The notes under the pieces are model-generated. The model worked only from the letters and a program-made list of their open reading frames with translations. It was not told the origin of the DNA and did no database searches. Positions 45,940 through 54,772 of a stretch of DNA of 64,000 bases are shown piece by piece. How positions within the stretch are numbered: position 1 is the first letter of the stretch; the number at the start of each line of letters is the position of its first letter. Origin of the DNA: Sporosarcina sp. P33 (GTDB lineage: Bacteria > Bacillota > Bacilli > Bacillales_A > Planococcaceae); contig NZ_CP015027.1 of NCBI RefSeq assembly GCF_002077155.1, positions 2,210,501 through 2,274,500 of the forward strand, written 5' to 3'. A program made the translations under genes and the position numbers.

Positions 45940-46428
45940 ATGGCAAAAAAACAGAAGTCTGTTAAAACGAATGCAATTCGCATCATCGAAAAAGAAGGAA
46001 TTGCACATGAGATCCGCAGCTATCAAACGGAAGACGGGCAGAACGACGGGGTATCAGTTGCGAATAAAACCAATGAACCTGCAGAGAACGTCTACAAAAC
46101 ATTAGTGGCAATGGCGAGTAAAACAGATCTACTGGTTTTCATCATTCCGGTAGCAGAAGAACTGGATTTGAAAAAGGCTGCAAAAACAGCAGGTTTCAAG
46201 AAAATTGACATGCTGCCCATGAAAGAATTGACGAAAGAAACCGGCTATGTTCGGGGAGGCTGTTCGCCGGTCGGCATGAAGCGGGAGCTGCCGACTTTCA
46301 TTGACAGCCAGGCAGAAACTCTTGATTATCTTTATGTCAGTGCCGGCAAAGTCGGTTTGCAGATGAAATTGTCACCGGATGACTTAGCGAGCGTTACAAA
46401 AGCACAATTCAGTGACCTTGTGAAATAA
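45940..46428 (+). CDS. Cys-tRNA(Pro)/Cys-tRNA(Cys) deacylase, YbaK/EbsC family
   Basis: 162 aa from the ATG at 45940, with AAAGGATG upstream. YbaK domain: VYKTLVAM with the conserved lysine, VIPVAEELDLKKAAKTAG, and GYVRGGCSPVGMKRELPTFID, the family signature. Hydrolyses cysteine mischarged on tRNA(Pro). Confidence 0.9.
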   Translation: MAKKQKSVKTNAIRIIEKEGIAHEIRSYQTEDGQNDGVSVANKTNEPAENVYKTLVAMASKTDLLVFIIPVAEELDLKKAAKTAGFKKIDMLPMKELTKETGYVRGGCSPVGMKRELPTFIDSQAETLDYLYVSAGKVGLQMKLSPDDLASVTKAQFSDLVK

Positions 46429-46490
46429 GCTCATAACAATCCGTGCTGTTTCTGTTACAATGAAGGTATTGACAACTAGAAGAAAGAAGA

Positions 46491-47144
46491 ATGTATATGC
46501 GTAATTTAGTAGCGTGGCGGTGGATTTTCTTCATCGTCGGCATGATGATCATGTCACTTGGAATCTCGCTGATGATTAAAGGTCAGCGGCTTGGAATTGC
46601 ACCGTGGGACGTCCTGCACCTCGGTTTATATCAGAATATCGGATTAACTATCGGATCGTGGAGCATTTTGACAGGCTTTCTGATTGTCACAGTCACTTCG
46701 TTCTTTTTAAAAGAGTGGCCAAGGCTCGGTACCTGGCTTAATATGCTGCTCATCGGATTATTTATCGACTTCTTCAACTGGCTTTTGCCCGACGTGGATT
46801 CGCTGTCCGTACAAATCGTCTGTTTCATTCTGGGCGTATTTGTTTTGTCTTACGGAGTCGGTGTATATGTTTCACCCAATCTTGGAGCAGGCCCGCGTGA
46901 CAGTCTCATGCTGCTGTTTGTCGATAAATTCGGCTGGAGTCTCCGCCTGGTGCGTACAGCCATTGAAGCGGCTGTAACGCTGATTGGCTTTTTACTTGGC
47001 GGTCCGGTAGGCATCGGTACGCTGATAGTCGTATTTTTCTCAGGGCAGCTTATTCAGATTGCCTTGCCGCAATGCAAACGGCTGTTATTGAAAATTACCC
47101 GGCAGACGGATGAGAAAGTTTTATTACACTATAAAGGAGCATAA
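46491..47144 (+). CDS. YczE/YyaS/YitT-type membrane protein
   Basis: 217 aa with five or six hydrophobic segments. GISLMIKGQRLGIAPWDVLHLGL, ending PWDV, and SPNLGAGPRDSLMLLF with an internally repeated motif are typical of the YczE family. Function unknown; some members influence secondary-metabolite production. The ATG at 46497 is an alternative start. Confidence 0.8.
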   Translation: MYMRNLVAWRWIFFIVGMMIMSLGISLMIKGQRLGIAPWDVLHLGLYQNIGLTIGSWSILTGFLIVTVTSFFLKEWPRLGTWLNMLLIGLFIDFFNWLLPDVDSLSVQIVCFILGVFVLSYGVGVYVSPNLGAGPRDSLMLLFVDKFGWSLRLVRTAIEAAVTLIGFLLGGPVGIGTLIVVFFSGQLIQIALPQCKRLLLKITRQTDEKVLLHYKGA

Positions 47145-47167
47145 GCGATTGCGCTGTGCTTTTTTTA
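47138..47167 (+). terminator. Terminator after the YczE-type gene
   Basis: AGCATAAGCG pairs imperfectly with GCGCTGTGCT, then seven T; it overlaps the stop region. Confidence 0.75.
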
Positions 47168-47203
47168 TTTATCCATACATAGAATAAAGGGAAGAAAGAA
47201 AGG

Positions 47204-48298
47204 ATGATCAGTATATACGGTTATATTACAGAATATATGGGAACGGCCTATACAGGACAAGGCGTGCAGCATAAATACAAAGAGCTGCTTGCAGAATCAA
47301 AGAAAACGATTTTCCTGAAGTGTCTGCCTACCCATTCGCTGTCGCAAGTGCTGAATGATTTAGCTGTTTACTTTGTCAACAGGGGCTATGCAGTAGACCG
47401 CTTTATGAACCCTGGCCATGTGGATAAAACTGATGCACTTTTCATCAAGGAGCTCGAGCTGTTCATTTTGCAGGCATCCCATCCGGTATCATTCGAGCCG
47501 ACAGATCTTGGCAGCCGCCATAAAGTATTTTGCTTTTATGACGTCTATCATCAAGATCAGCTTCTTCATCGGCACGATGAAGTGAGCCGGCTTATAAAAG
47601 AAGAGGGAAGCCGCTTTGAAAAGTCTTTGTCCTTATTGCAGAAGGCAAAAGCGATTCATGATGAATGGGAAGCGGTCAATATCGCACGAATGGACTGGGC
47701 GCGTCACGAAGAGATCATAGAAGAGGTAAAGCAGGAAATTTTCGGTACAATTGAACTCGCCAAACCGGCACATATCTCGCATCGCATTGTCGGCTCTCTG
47801 TCCGCAGGCAGTGCACATGATTTCATTCCGTCCATTACTAAACGCGTGAAACGGAGACTGCTCATAAAAGGCCTGCCCGGTACCGGAAAGTCTACTATGA
47901 TGCGTGCGCTTGGTGACGAAGCGAAGCGCCGCGGGGTCGACGTGCTTTACGGCTGGTGCGGACTGGATCCCGCAAGCATCGATTTGGTGCTGTTTCCGGA
48001 GCTGTCTGTCTGCGTGTTTGATTCAACGCAGCCGCATGCTTATGATGCAGAAAGCCCGCGTGATGAATTAGTCGATATCGTGCCGCTGTGTGCGGAAGAT
48101 GAACAGTCGGAGAAATTAATTGAAGACATCCGGCACCGCTATCAGAAGGCGATTGGAGAAGCAGGGAAAAACATGCAGCTGGCTGTGCAGGCACAAAACA
48201 CAGCAAGAATTCAAATGGACCGTGCGTTAAATATCGAGTTATTCGAGAAAAAACTGCAAGGTCTGTATGCCTTTATTAAAGAATTGGAAGAAAAATAA
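47204..48298 (+). CDS. P-loop ATPase/nucleotide kinase-like protein (PRK06851-like) with a degenerate N-terminal half
   Basis: 364 aa. The C-terminal half carries Walker A GLPGTGKSTMMRAL near residue 225, followed by RRGVDVLYGWCGLDPASIDLVLFPELSVCVFDS. The N-terminal half shows the same pattern without a working P-loop: FLKCLPTHSLSQVLNDL, then NRGYAVDRFMNPGHVDKTDA. It is therefore an internal duplication in which the first site has lost its lysine and glycines. Family members are annotated only as predicted nucleotide kinases or ATPases. Monocistronic. Confidence 0.78.
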   Translation: MISIYGYITEYMGTAYTGQGVQHKYKELLAESKKTIFLKCLPTHSLSQVLNDLAVYFVNRGYAVDRFMNPGHVDKTDALFIKELELFILQASHPVSFEPTDLGSRHKVFCFYDVYHQDQLLHRHDEVSRLIKEEGSRFEKSLSLLQKAKAIHDEWEAVNIARMDWARHEEIIEEVKQEIFGTIELAKPAHISHRIVGSLSAGSAHDFIPSITKRVKRRLLIKGLPGTGKSTMMRALGDEAKRRGVDVLYGWCGLDPASIDLVLFPELSVCVFDSTQPHAYDAESPRDELVDIVPLCAEDEQSEKLIEDIRHRYQKAIGEAGKNMQLAVQAQNTARIQMDRALNIELFEKKLQGLYAFIKELEEK

Positions 48299-48365
48299 CA
48301 TAGCAGACAATATACGTTGAAAGGGCAGATTCAGCCGGTTTATCGAATCGGAAAACTTTCAACTG

Positions 48366-48390
48366 AAGCGCAGAGCTGCGGTGCTTTTAT
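48366..48390 (+). terminator. Weak terminator after the P-loop ATPase gene
   Basis: AGCGCAG pairs imperfectly with CTGCGGTGCT around a 3-base loop, then TTTTATT. Confidence 0.5.
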
Positions 48391-48417
48391 TCTATCTCCA
48401 TTATATTGTTAATAAAT

Positions 48418-48446
48418 TAAAAACCGCAGAGCTTCTGCGGTTTTTA
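48418..48446. terminator. Bidirectional terminator after bshB2
   Basis: AAAAACCGCAG pairs perfectly with CTGCGGTTTTT around a 5-base loop; the bshB2 stop overlaps its edge. Confidence 0.9.
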
Positions 48447-49115
48447 GTCGAATGTATGAATATAAAATGTTTCATTATGCAGCCAGTCAAGTGCTTCTTC
48501 ATCATTAGCCGCCCAGCGCTTTTCCATGTCGGGAAGCATCCAGACTGTTTGGGACGCATGTGCGCGCAATGCGGCGATTTTTTTACCCGCCGAATTTTTT
48601 GTGTGATGCACGACATCCGGCTCGCCAAGCAGGCTGACTGTATGGTTGTCAAAAGCTTTCAGGTACAGCACGGGACGGTCCGCTTCCGGCATGCGGTTCA
48701 TCGCTTCGATGACCGCAGCACCCGTTGCATTATGATCCGGATGTACTGCAAGTGTCGGATGGAATGTAATAACCAAGGAAGGCTGCAATTCCTCGATCAG
48801 GTCAGTCATCATCTGTACAAGTTTTTCAGGGTCTTCAAATTCAATGGTTTTGTCACGCAGTCCCATCATGCGCAAATCCGTCAATCCCATCGCATCACAT
48901 GCATCAAGCAATTCCTGCTTGCGGATCTGCGGCAGTGTCTCGCGGTTCGCAAATGGCGGATTGCCGAGGTTCCGCCCCATTTCGCCAAGTGTCAGGCAGG
49001 CATAAGTAACCGGTACCCCCATTTCGATATATTCTGCAATCGTTCCGGCGCTTCCGAATGATTCATCATCAGGGTGAGGGTATATAACCAAAACATGTCG
49101 TTCTTTTTGCAACAT
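48444..49115 (-). CDS. bshB2: Bacillithiol biosynthesis deacetylase BshB2
   Basis: 223 aa from the ATG at 49115 (MLQKERHVLVIYPHPDDESF), with AAGGGAG upstream. Zinc-dependent GlcNAc-malate deacetylase of the LmbE/PIG-L fold: PHPDDE gives the metal ligands, and HPDHNATG near residue 120 the third. Makes the glucosamine-malate precursor of bacillithiol. Preceded by yojF with a 16-bp gap, as in Bacillus. Confidence 0.92.
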   Translation of the reverse strand: MLQKERHVLVIYPHPDDESFGSAGTIAEYIEMGVPVTYACLTLGEMGRNLGNPPFANRETLPQIRKQELLDACDAMGLTDLRMMGLRDKTIEFEDPEKLVQMMTDLIEELQPSLVITFHPTLAVHPDHNATGAAVIEAMNRMPEADRPVLYLKAFDNHTVSLLGEPDVVHHTKNSAGKKIAALRAHASQTVWMLPDMEKRWAANDEEALDWLHNETFYIHTFD

Positions 49116-49131
49116 GAAAAAAACTCCCTTC

Positions 49132-49482
49132 TTAATAAGCAAATGGCGTTTCGCTGATTTCAAGCGCAACCGCCAGTTTTCCGTCAGGCCCAAGCCCCGC
49201 CATTAATAAACGGTTATGTTCATCGAGTGTATAGTGTGTAATGCCTTGGGCGTAAATCCAGCCGCTCGGCAATTTCAGTCCGATGCGGTGCGGTGATTCG
49301 CCGGCCACTTTTCCAAGTTCATAGCGGATAATGATATTGCGGATAAATGCGCCCGCATTGAAAAAGCCCTCCTGAAAATGAGAGGCATACGATCCGTTCG
49401 TTGTTTCCAAATGTATATAAACATCTTTATTTGCAAAGGAGTCCAGTAACTCCTGTAAATGTTTCACTTCAACAGTTTGCAT
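49132..49482 (-). CDS. yojF: YojF family protein (DUF1806)
   Basis: 116 aa from the ATG at 49482 (MQTVEVKHLQELLDSF), six bases after AGGAGG; longer frames overlap that site. Single small beta-rich domain with VYIHLETTNGSYA and FIRNIIIRYELGKV. It regularly neighbours bshB2; its biochemical role is unknown. Confidence 0.85.
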   Translation of the reverse strand: MQTVEVKHLQELLDSFANKDVYIHLETTNGSYASHFQEGFFNAGAFIRNIIIRYELGKVAGESPHRIGLKLPSGWIYAQGITHYTLDEHNRLLMAGLGPDGKLAVALEISETPFAY

Positions 49483-49574
49483 ACCCATCCTCCTACTGAC
49501 TGCAGTCATTTCGCTGCACTCTCTCTATTGATAGTATATAGAAATTATCGTTTGAATGAAATCAGACGGCTCAC

Positions 49575-49601
49575 AAAAAAGTCAGGAGGTCTCCTGACTT
49601 T
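49575..49601 (-). terminator. Terminator of pdxK
   Basis: AAGTCAGGAG pairs with CTCCTGACTT, followed by six T on the minus strand. Confidence 0.9.
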
Positions 49602-49611
49602 CATGCATTCA

Positions 49612-50445
49612 TTATACTTCCTGAAGCTTTACCTGCGGCGCATCGAAGCGGTTTTTCGCTCCGTGCATGACAGGTCCTACATATTCATTGAGCTTCCAGC
49701 CGTGCGCGATTGCCGCTGCCACGAACTGCTTCGCTTCAATGACCGCATCCTTGATCGCCAAACCGTTCGCCAAATTTGCCGTAATTGCTGCCGCAAACGT
49801 ACAGCCTGCGCCGTGATTATTATACGTATCGGATTTTTCGGATTTCAGTAAAGTGAACGTGCTGCCGTCATAGAATAAATCGACTGCTGCCGTATGATCG
49901 AGCTGTTTGCCGCCTTTGATGACGACATTTCGGGCGCCAAGTTCATGTATCTTCTGTGCCGCCGCTTTCATATCATCAATTGTCTTTGGTGTTTTCATAG
50001 AAGCCAGCTGACCCGCTTCAAATAAATTAGGCGTCACAATTTCTGCTTTCGGCACCAGATACTTGATCATTGCGTCCGTATTGCCTGGATTCAGCACTTC
50101 GTCTTCGCCTTTACAGACCATGACCGGATCAATGACCACGTGGTCGAGTCCTGATTCATCAATCGCCTCGCCTGCTGTCCGGATAATCTCTTCCGTGCTC
50201 AGCATGCCTGTTTTGATCGCATCGATGCCGGTGGATAACGCTGTCTTTAATTGGGCCTTTACCACATCAATCGGCAACGAATAAACACTATGTGCCCATT
50301 GCTGATCAGGATCCATCGTCACGACGACTGTCACTGCAGTCATGCCGTATGTGCCGTGTTCCTGAAATGTCTTCAGATCCGCCTGGATGCCCGCGCCGCC
50401 TGAAGTATCCGAGCCTGCAATCGTCAAAGTTTTCTTCAAGGACAT
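49612..50445 (-). CDS. pdxK: Pyridoxine/pyridoxal/pyridoxamine kinase PdxK (ThiD-like)
   Basis: 277 aa, AAGGAGACG before the ATG. Ribokinase-like fold: TIAGSDTSGGAGIQADLKTF at the N-terminus, VIDPVMVCKGEDE, TPNLFEAGQL, NVVIKGGK, and the anion hole NNHGAGCTF. Its position at the head of the ywd-like block matches B. subtilis pdxK (ywdB). A hydroxymethylpyrimidine kinase role is the main alternative. Confidence 0.88.
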   Translation of the reverse strand: MSLKKTLTIAGSDTSGGAGIQADLKTFQEHGTYGMTAVTVVVTMDPDQQWAHSVYSLPIDVVKAQLKTALSTGIDAIKTGMLSTEEIIRTAGEAIDESGLDHVVIDPVMVCKGEDEVLNPGNTDAMIKYLVPKAEIVTPNLFEAGQLASMKTPKTIDDMKAAAQKIHELGARNVVIKGGKQLDHTAAVDLFYDGSTFTLLKSEKSDTYNNHGAGCTFAAAITANLANGLAIKDAVIEAKQFVAAAIAHGWKLNEYVGPVMHGAKNRFDAPQVKLQEV

Positions 50446-50644
50446 AATAAAACGTCTCCTTCATTAGCTGCATTTTTATGTTATTCATTTTATACAACTA
50501 ATTGTCGAAATACAATTAATTCGGGTATGATGAATGTCAAGAAAGCGGCGCTATGGTGGACGCTTCCCCGATGAAACCTATGAGCCGGCAGAACGTATAA
50601 AAGGAAAGTGTCAGATTAGTAGGTTAGCAGAGGGGGTGAAAGCT

Positions 50645-51403
50645 ATGTATAAGCATGATTCGTCAAAAAGAGGGAAAAAGGAAATACGAGAGGCCGGCGC
50701 GCAATCATCGGTTACATTCGATGAGCGGAAAAAGCCAAAGCGCAAACGCCGTAAGACAGGATTTCTGGAACTCGCTTTCACGTTGTGGTCTTCATGGAGA
50801 ACAGCGTATGTTTTACTGATTTTGATATTGATCATTGCACTTATCACTCTGCCTATTGCAGGATTTTATTTAATGAGACTGGGTTCTACGTTTTCAGAGC
50901 AAAAAACCGCTTTCGTTGAGCGTGTTCAGGAACTGCAGCAATTGACGACAGCGGAATCGTATACAAAAGTGCTGGTAAAACGCACAGATAATGAATTATT
51001 CGGTCATAGCATAGGTGTTAATTTCCCCGGAACGAAACGGAACTTACTCGTTGTCATACCGGGATCAGTCAAAGCCGGAATTGATCTCAGCGAAATCACT
51101 AAACAGGATATGCAAGTGGATGAAGAAGAAAAACGCATCAGGCTGACCATTCCGCCCGCTGAATTTCTCGGCGGGGCAGAACTGTATTTCGAACAGGCTG
51201 AAGTCTATTCAGTAGAAGGGCTGTTCCGGGGAAAAGCAGATATAAAAGAAGGATATGAACTGGCGAATGAAGCTAAAGCAATCATACTCAAAGAAGCATC
51301 AGCACAAGGAGTACTGGAGTCGGCGGAAAAGAATGCGGAAAAGACGCTGAAGGAAATGTTTTCATTCGCCGGCTATCAGCTGGATATAGAAGTGAAGGAG
51401 TGA
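50645..51403 (+). CDS. DUF4230 membrane protein
   Basis: 252 aa from the ATG at 50645, five bases after GAGGGGGTGA. Basic cytoplasmic N-terminus ([11 protein letters not shown]), one membrane segment (residues 58-80), then an extracellular DUF4230-type domain: [38 protein letters not shown], and a helical end. Function unknown. Located directly upstream of ung, five bp apart. Confidence 0.72.
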   Translation: MYKHDSSKRGKKEIREAGAQSSVTFDERKKPKRKRRKTGFLELAFTLWSSWRTAYVLLILILIIALITLPIAGFYLMRLGSTFSEQKTAFVERVQELQQLTTAESYTKVLVKRTDNELFGHSIGVNFPGTKRNLLVVIPGSVKAGIDLSEITKQDMQVDEEEKRIRLTIPPAEFLGGAELYFEQAEVYSVEGLFRGKADIKEGYELANEAKAIILKEASAQGVLESAEKNAEKTLKEMFSFAGYQLDIEVKE

Positions 51404-51408
51404 GGTAT

Positions 51409-52083
51409 ATGACTGTTGCATTTCATAATGACTGGGACATGGTACTGAAGGATGAGTTTGAGAAGCCTTATTATCAGGAGCTGCGCGCGTTTTTGCGCGC
51501 AGAATACGCGACGCATGTCATCTATCCGCAGATGACTGATATGTGGACGGCTTTTCAATTGACACCATTCCGTGATGTCAGCGTGGTGATTTTAGGGCAG
51601 GATCCTTATCATGGCCCGAACCAGGCGCACGGCATGAGTTTTTCCGTACAGCCCGGCATGAAGCTGCCGCCGAGCCTGCGTAATATCTTTAAAGAACTTT
51701 CGTCAGACCTTCATGTGCCGGTCCCTGCAGAAGGGATGTTGACAGGATGGGCGAAACAAGGTGTATTATTATTGAATACCGTGCTGACCGTGCGCGAAGG
51801 AGCGGCGGCTTCACATAAAGGCAAAGGCTGGGAACAGTTTACCGATGAAGTCATCCGTAAACTGTCCATGCGCAGAGAGCCGATCGTGTTCATTTTATGG
51901 GGAAAGCATGCCCAGGAGAAAACGGCGCTGATCAACCGGAGACGGCATGCGATTATTGAATCCCCGCATCCGAGCCCGTTCAGTGCGTCACGGGGCTTTT
52001 TCGGCAGCCGTCCGTTTTCCAGAACGAATGATTATTTGCGGGAGTGGGGCAGGAAGCCGATCGACTGGGCGCAGACTACTTGA
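51409..52083 (+). CDS. ung: Uracil-DNA glycosylase
   Basis: 224 aa from the ATG at 51409, after AAGGAG. Family 1 enzyme: catalytic water-activating motif [13 protein letters not shown] near residue 63, and the DNA-intercalating motif [13 protein letters not shown] near 185. Removes uracil from DNA to start base excision repair. Confidence 0.97.
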   Translation: MTVAFHNDWDMVLKDEFEKPYYQELRAFLRAEYATHVIYPQMTDMWTAFQLTPFRDVSVVILGQDPYHGPNQAHGMSFSVQPGMKLPPSLRNIFKELSSDLHVPVPAEGMLTGWAKQGVLLLNTVLTVREGAAASHKGKGWEQFTDEVIRKLSMRREPIVFILWGKHAQEKTALINRRRHAIIESPHPSPFSASRGFFGSRPFSRTNDYLREWGRKPIDWAQTT

Positions 52084-52109
52084 TGAACAACCAGAAAGGA
52101 AGTGGAACA

Positions 52110-52286
52110 ATGGCAGTTAACTGTTTTGAATGTATCTACTTTTACACGACATGGGACCCGGCAAGTCCGCGGGGCTGCAAGGCATATGGATTTAAGACGA
52201 AAATGCTGCCGTCTATTGTAGTGAAGCGCTCTTCAGGTATGGAGTGCATGCAGTTTGAACCGAAAAAGGGAGCGGGATTACGATGA
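52110..52286 (+). CDS. Small four-cysteine protein, function unknown
   Basis: 58 aa from the ATG at 52110, with AAAGGAAG upstream. Contains CFEC near the N-terminus, a single Cys in RGCKAYGF and one in GMECMQF, spacing that suits a zinc site. It starts 26 bp after ung and overlaps the next gene by four bases, so it is likely co-transcribed with ung. Confidence 0.7.
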   Translation: MAVNCFECIYFYTTWDPASPRGCKAYGFKTKMLPSIVVKRSSGMECMQFEPKKGAGLR

Positions 52287-52543
52287 TTACAGCTGAACAA
52301 TTGCTTGGAGAAATCGAGCAGCAAGTGCATTTGGCAAAACAGGCGCAGGACGACACATCAAGAAGAGAAGCGATTTACGCGGTCAGGACGCTGTGCAATC
52401 TGATGCTCAACGATGCACCGGCTGCAAAACTGGTTTCACAGCCGGCACAAGTGCGCTCTGTGCAGACCGCGCTGGTTACTTCATTGAATGAACAGCCGCT
52501 GCGGGAAGCGGATGCCAACGGGGAATCGCTGTTTGATTTCTGA
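52283..52543 (+). CDS. ywdI: YwdI family protein (DUF5327)
   Basis: 86 aa, helical N-terminus (MITAEQLLGEIEQQVHLAKQ), disordered middle, and a C-terminal NGESLFDF tag seen in YwdI proteins. Same position after ung as in B. subtilis. Function unknown. Confidence 0.75.
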   Translation: MITAEQLLGEIEQQVHLAKQAQDDTSRREAIYAVRTLCNLMLNDAPAAKLVSQPAQVRSVQTALVTSLNEQPLREADANGESLFDF

Positions 52544-52639
52544 CAGTGCCACAAACCGTTCAAATACCTGTCAATTTCAGCTGTATCGTTATGATAAACT
52601 GAAGACAGTAAGCAGATTCGTTAGAAAGAAGGAGTTATT

Positions 52640-53020
52640 ATGCCATTTTTTATTATCGCAGGAGCCATTAATGCGGCCATCGCGGTAGCGTTCGGTGCAT
52701 TCGGTGCACATGCGCTGAAAGATCGCTTGTCCGAACATTATCTGGCTGTCTGGGAAACCGCAGTACAATATCAAATGTTTCATGCCATCGGATTACTTGT
52801 CATCGGTATACTGATGAACAGTTCATTGCTCGGACCGTCAACGCAGCTTGCCTGGGCGGGCTATTTACTCTTAGCCGGAATCATTATATTTTCTGGAAGC
52901 CTGTATGTGCTCAGCTTATCGGGAATTGGCATACTCGGCGCCATTACGCCAATTGGCGGCGTGGCATTCATCCTTGGCTGGATCATGCTGATTATTGCCG
53001 CAGTGAAATTTGGAAATTGA
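52640..53020 (+). CDS. ywdK: DUF423 membrane protein YwdK
   Basis: 126 aa, four hydrophobic segments. INAAIAVAFGAFGAHALKDRL at the N-terminus and ITPIGGVAFILGWIML near the end are the DUF423 hallmarks. AGAAGGAG before the ATG. Function unknown. Confidence 0.88.
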   Translation: MPFFIIAGAINAAIAVAFGAFGAHALKDRLSEHYLAVWETAVQYQMFHAIGLLVIGILMNSSLLGPSTQLAWAGYLLLAGIIIFSGSLYVLSLSGIGILGAITPIGGVAFILGWIMLIIAAVKFGN

Positions 53021-53024
53021 CGCA

Positions 53025-53059
53025 AGAAAACCGCTCACATCATATGAGCGGTTTTTTCT
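53025..53059. terminator. Bidirectional terminator between ywdK and gerQ
   Basis: AAAACCGCTCA pairs with TGAGCGGTTTT around a 7-base loop, T-run both ways. The stem contains the TGAGCGG core that recurs in the 53.7-kb array. Confidence 0.93.
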
Positions 53060-53066
53060 TATGAAT

Positions 53067-53429
53067 TTACGTCGACTGATTGAAGTAATTGATTTCTTCA
53101 GGAAACTCTGCGTAATCGAAGTAAATCATTGGGAACAGATAGCGCCGTCCTGTCTTGGCTTCGCTGAGGATGACGTGATCGCGTCCTGCAGCTTCCACCA
53201 TGCCAGTTACTGCTTTCGTATTCGTACCCGTTTCCATTGCCCGTTCGAATGAAAAATGGAAAACACCAGGCTTACCTCTGTTGAGCCTTAAAATATTTTC
53301 GATGTATGATTCCTCTCTAAACGGAGGCGCGCCTGGTCTTCCGCCGGGTGCAGAGGGGGGCGGCGGTGTTATTTGCTGCTGGACGTAGCCTGGATTGGCA
53401 TAGCCAGGATTCCAATAATATTGAACCAT
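53067..53429 (-). CDS. gerQ: Spore coat protein GerQ
   Basis: 120 aa. Pro/Gly/Gln-rich N-terminus, then SYIENILRLNRGKPGVFHFSF and the conserved VEAAGRDHVILSEAKTGRRYLFPMIYFDYAEFPE. GerQ is a coat protein cross-linked by transglutaminase and needed for localisation of the cortex-lytic enzyme CwlJ in germination. No cwlJ is adjacent here. Confidence 0.93.
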   Translation of the reverse strand: MVQYYWNPGYANPGYVQQQITPPPPSAPGGRPGAPPFREESYIENILRLNRGKPGVFHFSFERAMETGTNTKAVTGMVEAAGRDHVILSEAKTGRRYLFPMIYFDYAEFPEEINYFNQST

Positions 53430-53714
53430 TTCAACATCCTTTCCAAATCTGTTAGTTATACAAGCGGGTAATCTTGTGGTGCAGGGGGGAGAAGCTATGC
53501 GATATAAAGCGGCCGGTATTCCACTGAGCTTGCTATTGTTCAGGGCATTCCAGGCTTTTCATTGCATTTTACTTCCGCCCGCATCAGACGGGCAGGCGCT
53601 TCAATTCCCTTTTCGGTTGTCGCGGACAGCCAAAGCAAAACCCCCTTGGTTGTATCCTATGTAAACGGCGGGTTCGGTATGAATGAAGTTTTTTGTGTGC
53701 GGGATGAACGGGGG
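53430..53714. other. Upstream region of gerQ, no convincing gene
   Basis: 285 bp. Two short plus-strand frames are open (one with ATG at 53497 after GGGGGGAG, ending 53664), but neither resembles a known protein. The gerQ promoter must be here; it is expected to be sporulation-specific, but I could not place it securely. Confidence 0.4.
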
Positions 53715-54642
53715 CCTCTATGAGCGGTTGAGGCCGAAGATTGATCGCTTGCGGGAAGTTATGAGCGGCTGCCCGTTGTGTATGATCGCTTGCCAGCTGC
53801 ATTGATCGGTTATCGTGAAGTTATGATCGCTTGCAGTATATTTATGAGCGGACGAAGGGGAGGGAGGAATGAAGTCATTGCCTCTCTAACTTCTCCGCTT
53901 TACTTTTTGTCTCTATGAGCGGTTGAGGCCGAAGATTGATCGCTTGCGGGAAGTTATGAGCGGCTGCCCGTTGTGTATGATCGCTTGCCGGCTGCATTGA
54001 TCGGTTATCGTGAAGTTATGATCGCTTGCAGCCTATTTATGAGCGGACGAAGGGGAGGGAGGAATGAAGTCGCTGCCTTTCTACTTCTCCGCTTTACTTT
54101 TTGTCTCTATGAGCGGTTGAGGCCGAAGATTGATCGCTTGCGGGAAGTTATGAGCGGCTGCCCGTTGTGTATGATCGCTTGCCGGCTGCATTGATCGGTT
54201 ATCGTGAAGTTATGATCGCTTGCAGCATATTTATGAGCGGTTGAAGGGGAATGATGAATGAAGTCGCTGCCTTTCCACTCCTCCGCTTTACTTTTTGTCT
54301 CTATGAGCGGTTGAGGCCGAAGATTGATCGCTTGCGGGAAGTTATGAGCGGTTGCCCGTTGTGTATGATCGCTTGCCGGCTGCATTGATCGGTTGCCGTG
54401 AAGTTATGATCGCTTGCAGCATAGTTATGAGCGGATGAAGGGGAGTGATGAATGAAGTCGCTGCCTTTCTACTCCTCCGCTTTACTTTTTGTCTCTATGA
54501 GCGGTTGAGGCTGAAGATTGATCGCTTGCGGGAAGTTATGAGCGGCTGCCCGTTGTATATGATCGCTTGCTGGCTGCATTGATCGGTTGGCGTGGAGTTA
54601 TGATCGCTTGCAGCATAGTTATGAGCGGATGAAGGGGAGAAG
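53715..54642. repeat. Five 194-bp tandem units built of TGAGCG/TGATCG motifs at 20-21-bp spacing
   Basis: Unit anchors (TGAGCGGTTGAGG) are at 53721, 53916, 54110, 54304 and 54498. Each unit holds seven hexamers TGAGCG or TGATCG spaced 21, 20, 21, 20, 21, 21 bp, then a 70-bp linker ending in CTCCGCTTTACTTTTTGT. Units differ by a few substitutions. It lies between gerQ and hemQ, after the hemQ terminator. It shares the TGAGCG core and helical-phase spacing with the 24.8, 37.0 and 61.8-kb arrays but carries a second hexamer and a longer period. Confidence 0.92.
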
Positions 54643-54728
54643 ACGGCTCAGCCGCCTGTCTCTTCCCGGAAGCAGAAAGTGACATTCAGCACATAGTGAG
54701 CCGGTTTAATTTCATCGTATTTTCACGC

Positions 54729-54760
54729 AAAAAAGCCGCGAAGTCATTCGTTCGCGGCTT
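54729..54760 (-). terminator. Terminator of hemQ
   Basis: AAGCCGCGAA pairs with TTCGCGGCTT, followed by six T on the minus strand. Confidence 0.9.
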
Positions 54761-54772
54761 GGTCGTTACGTA

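Noticed and set aside
48381..49061. 226-codon plus-strand ORF opposite bshB2
   Set aside because: Antisense shadow of a well-supported gene, with no family resemblance.
53497..53664. 55-codon plus-strand ORF with a good ribosome site upstream of the 53.7-kb array
   Set aside because: The start is plausible, but the product matches nothing I know, another frame is also open, and the region borders repeats. Too weak to call a gene; noted in the region entry.
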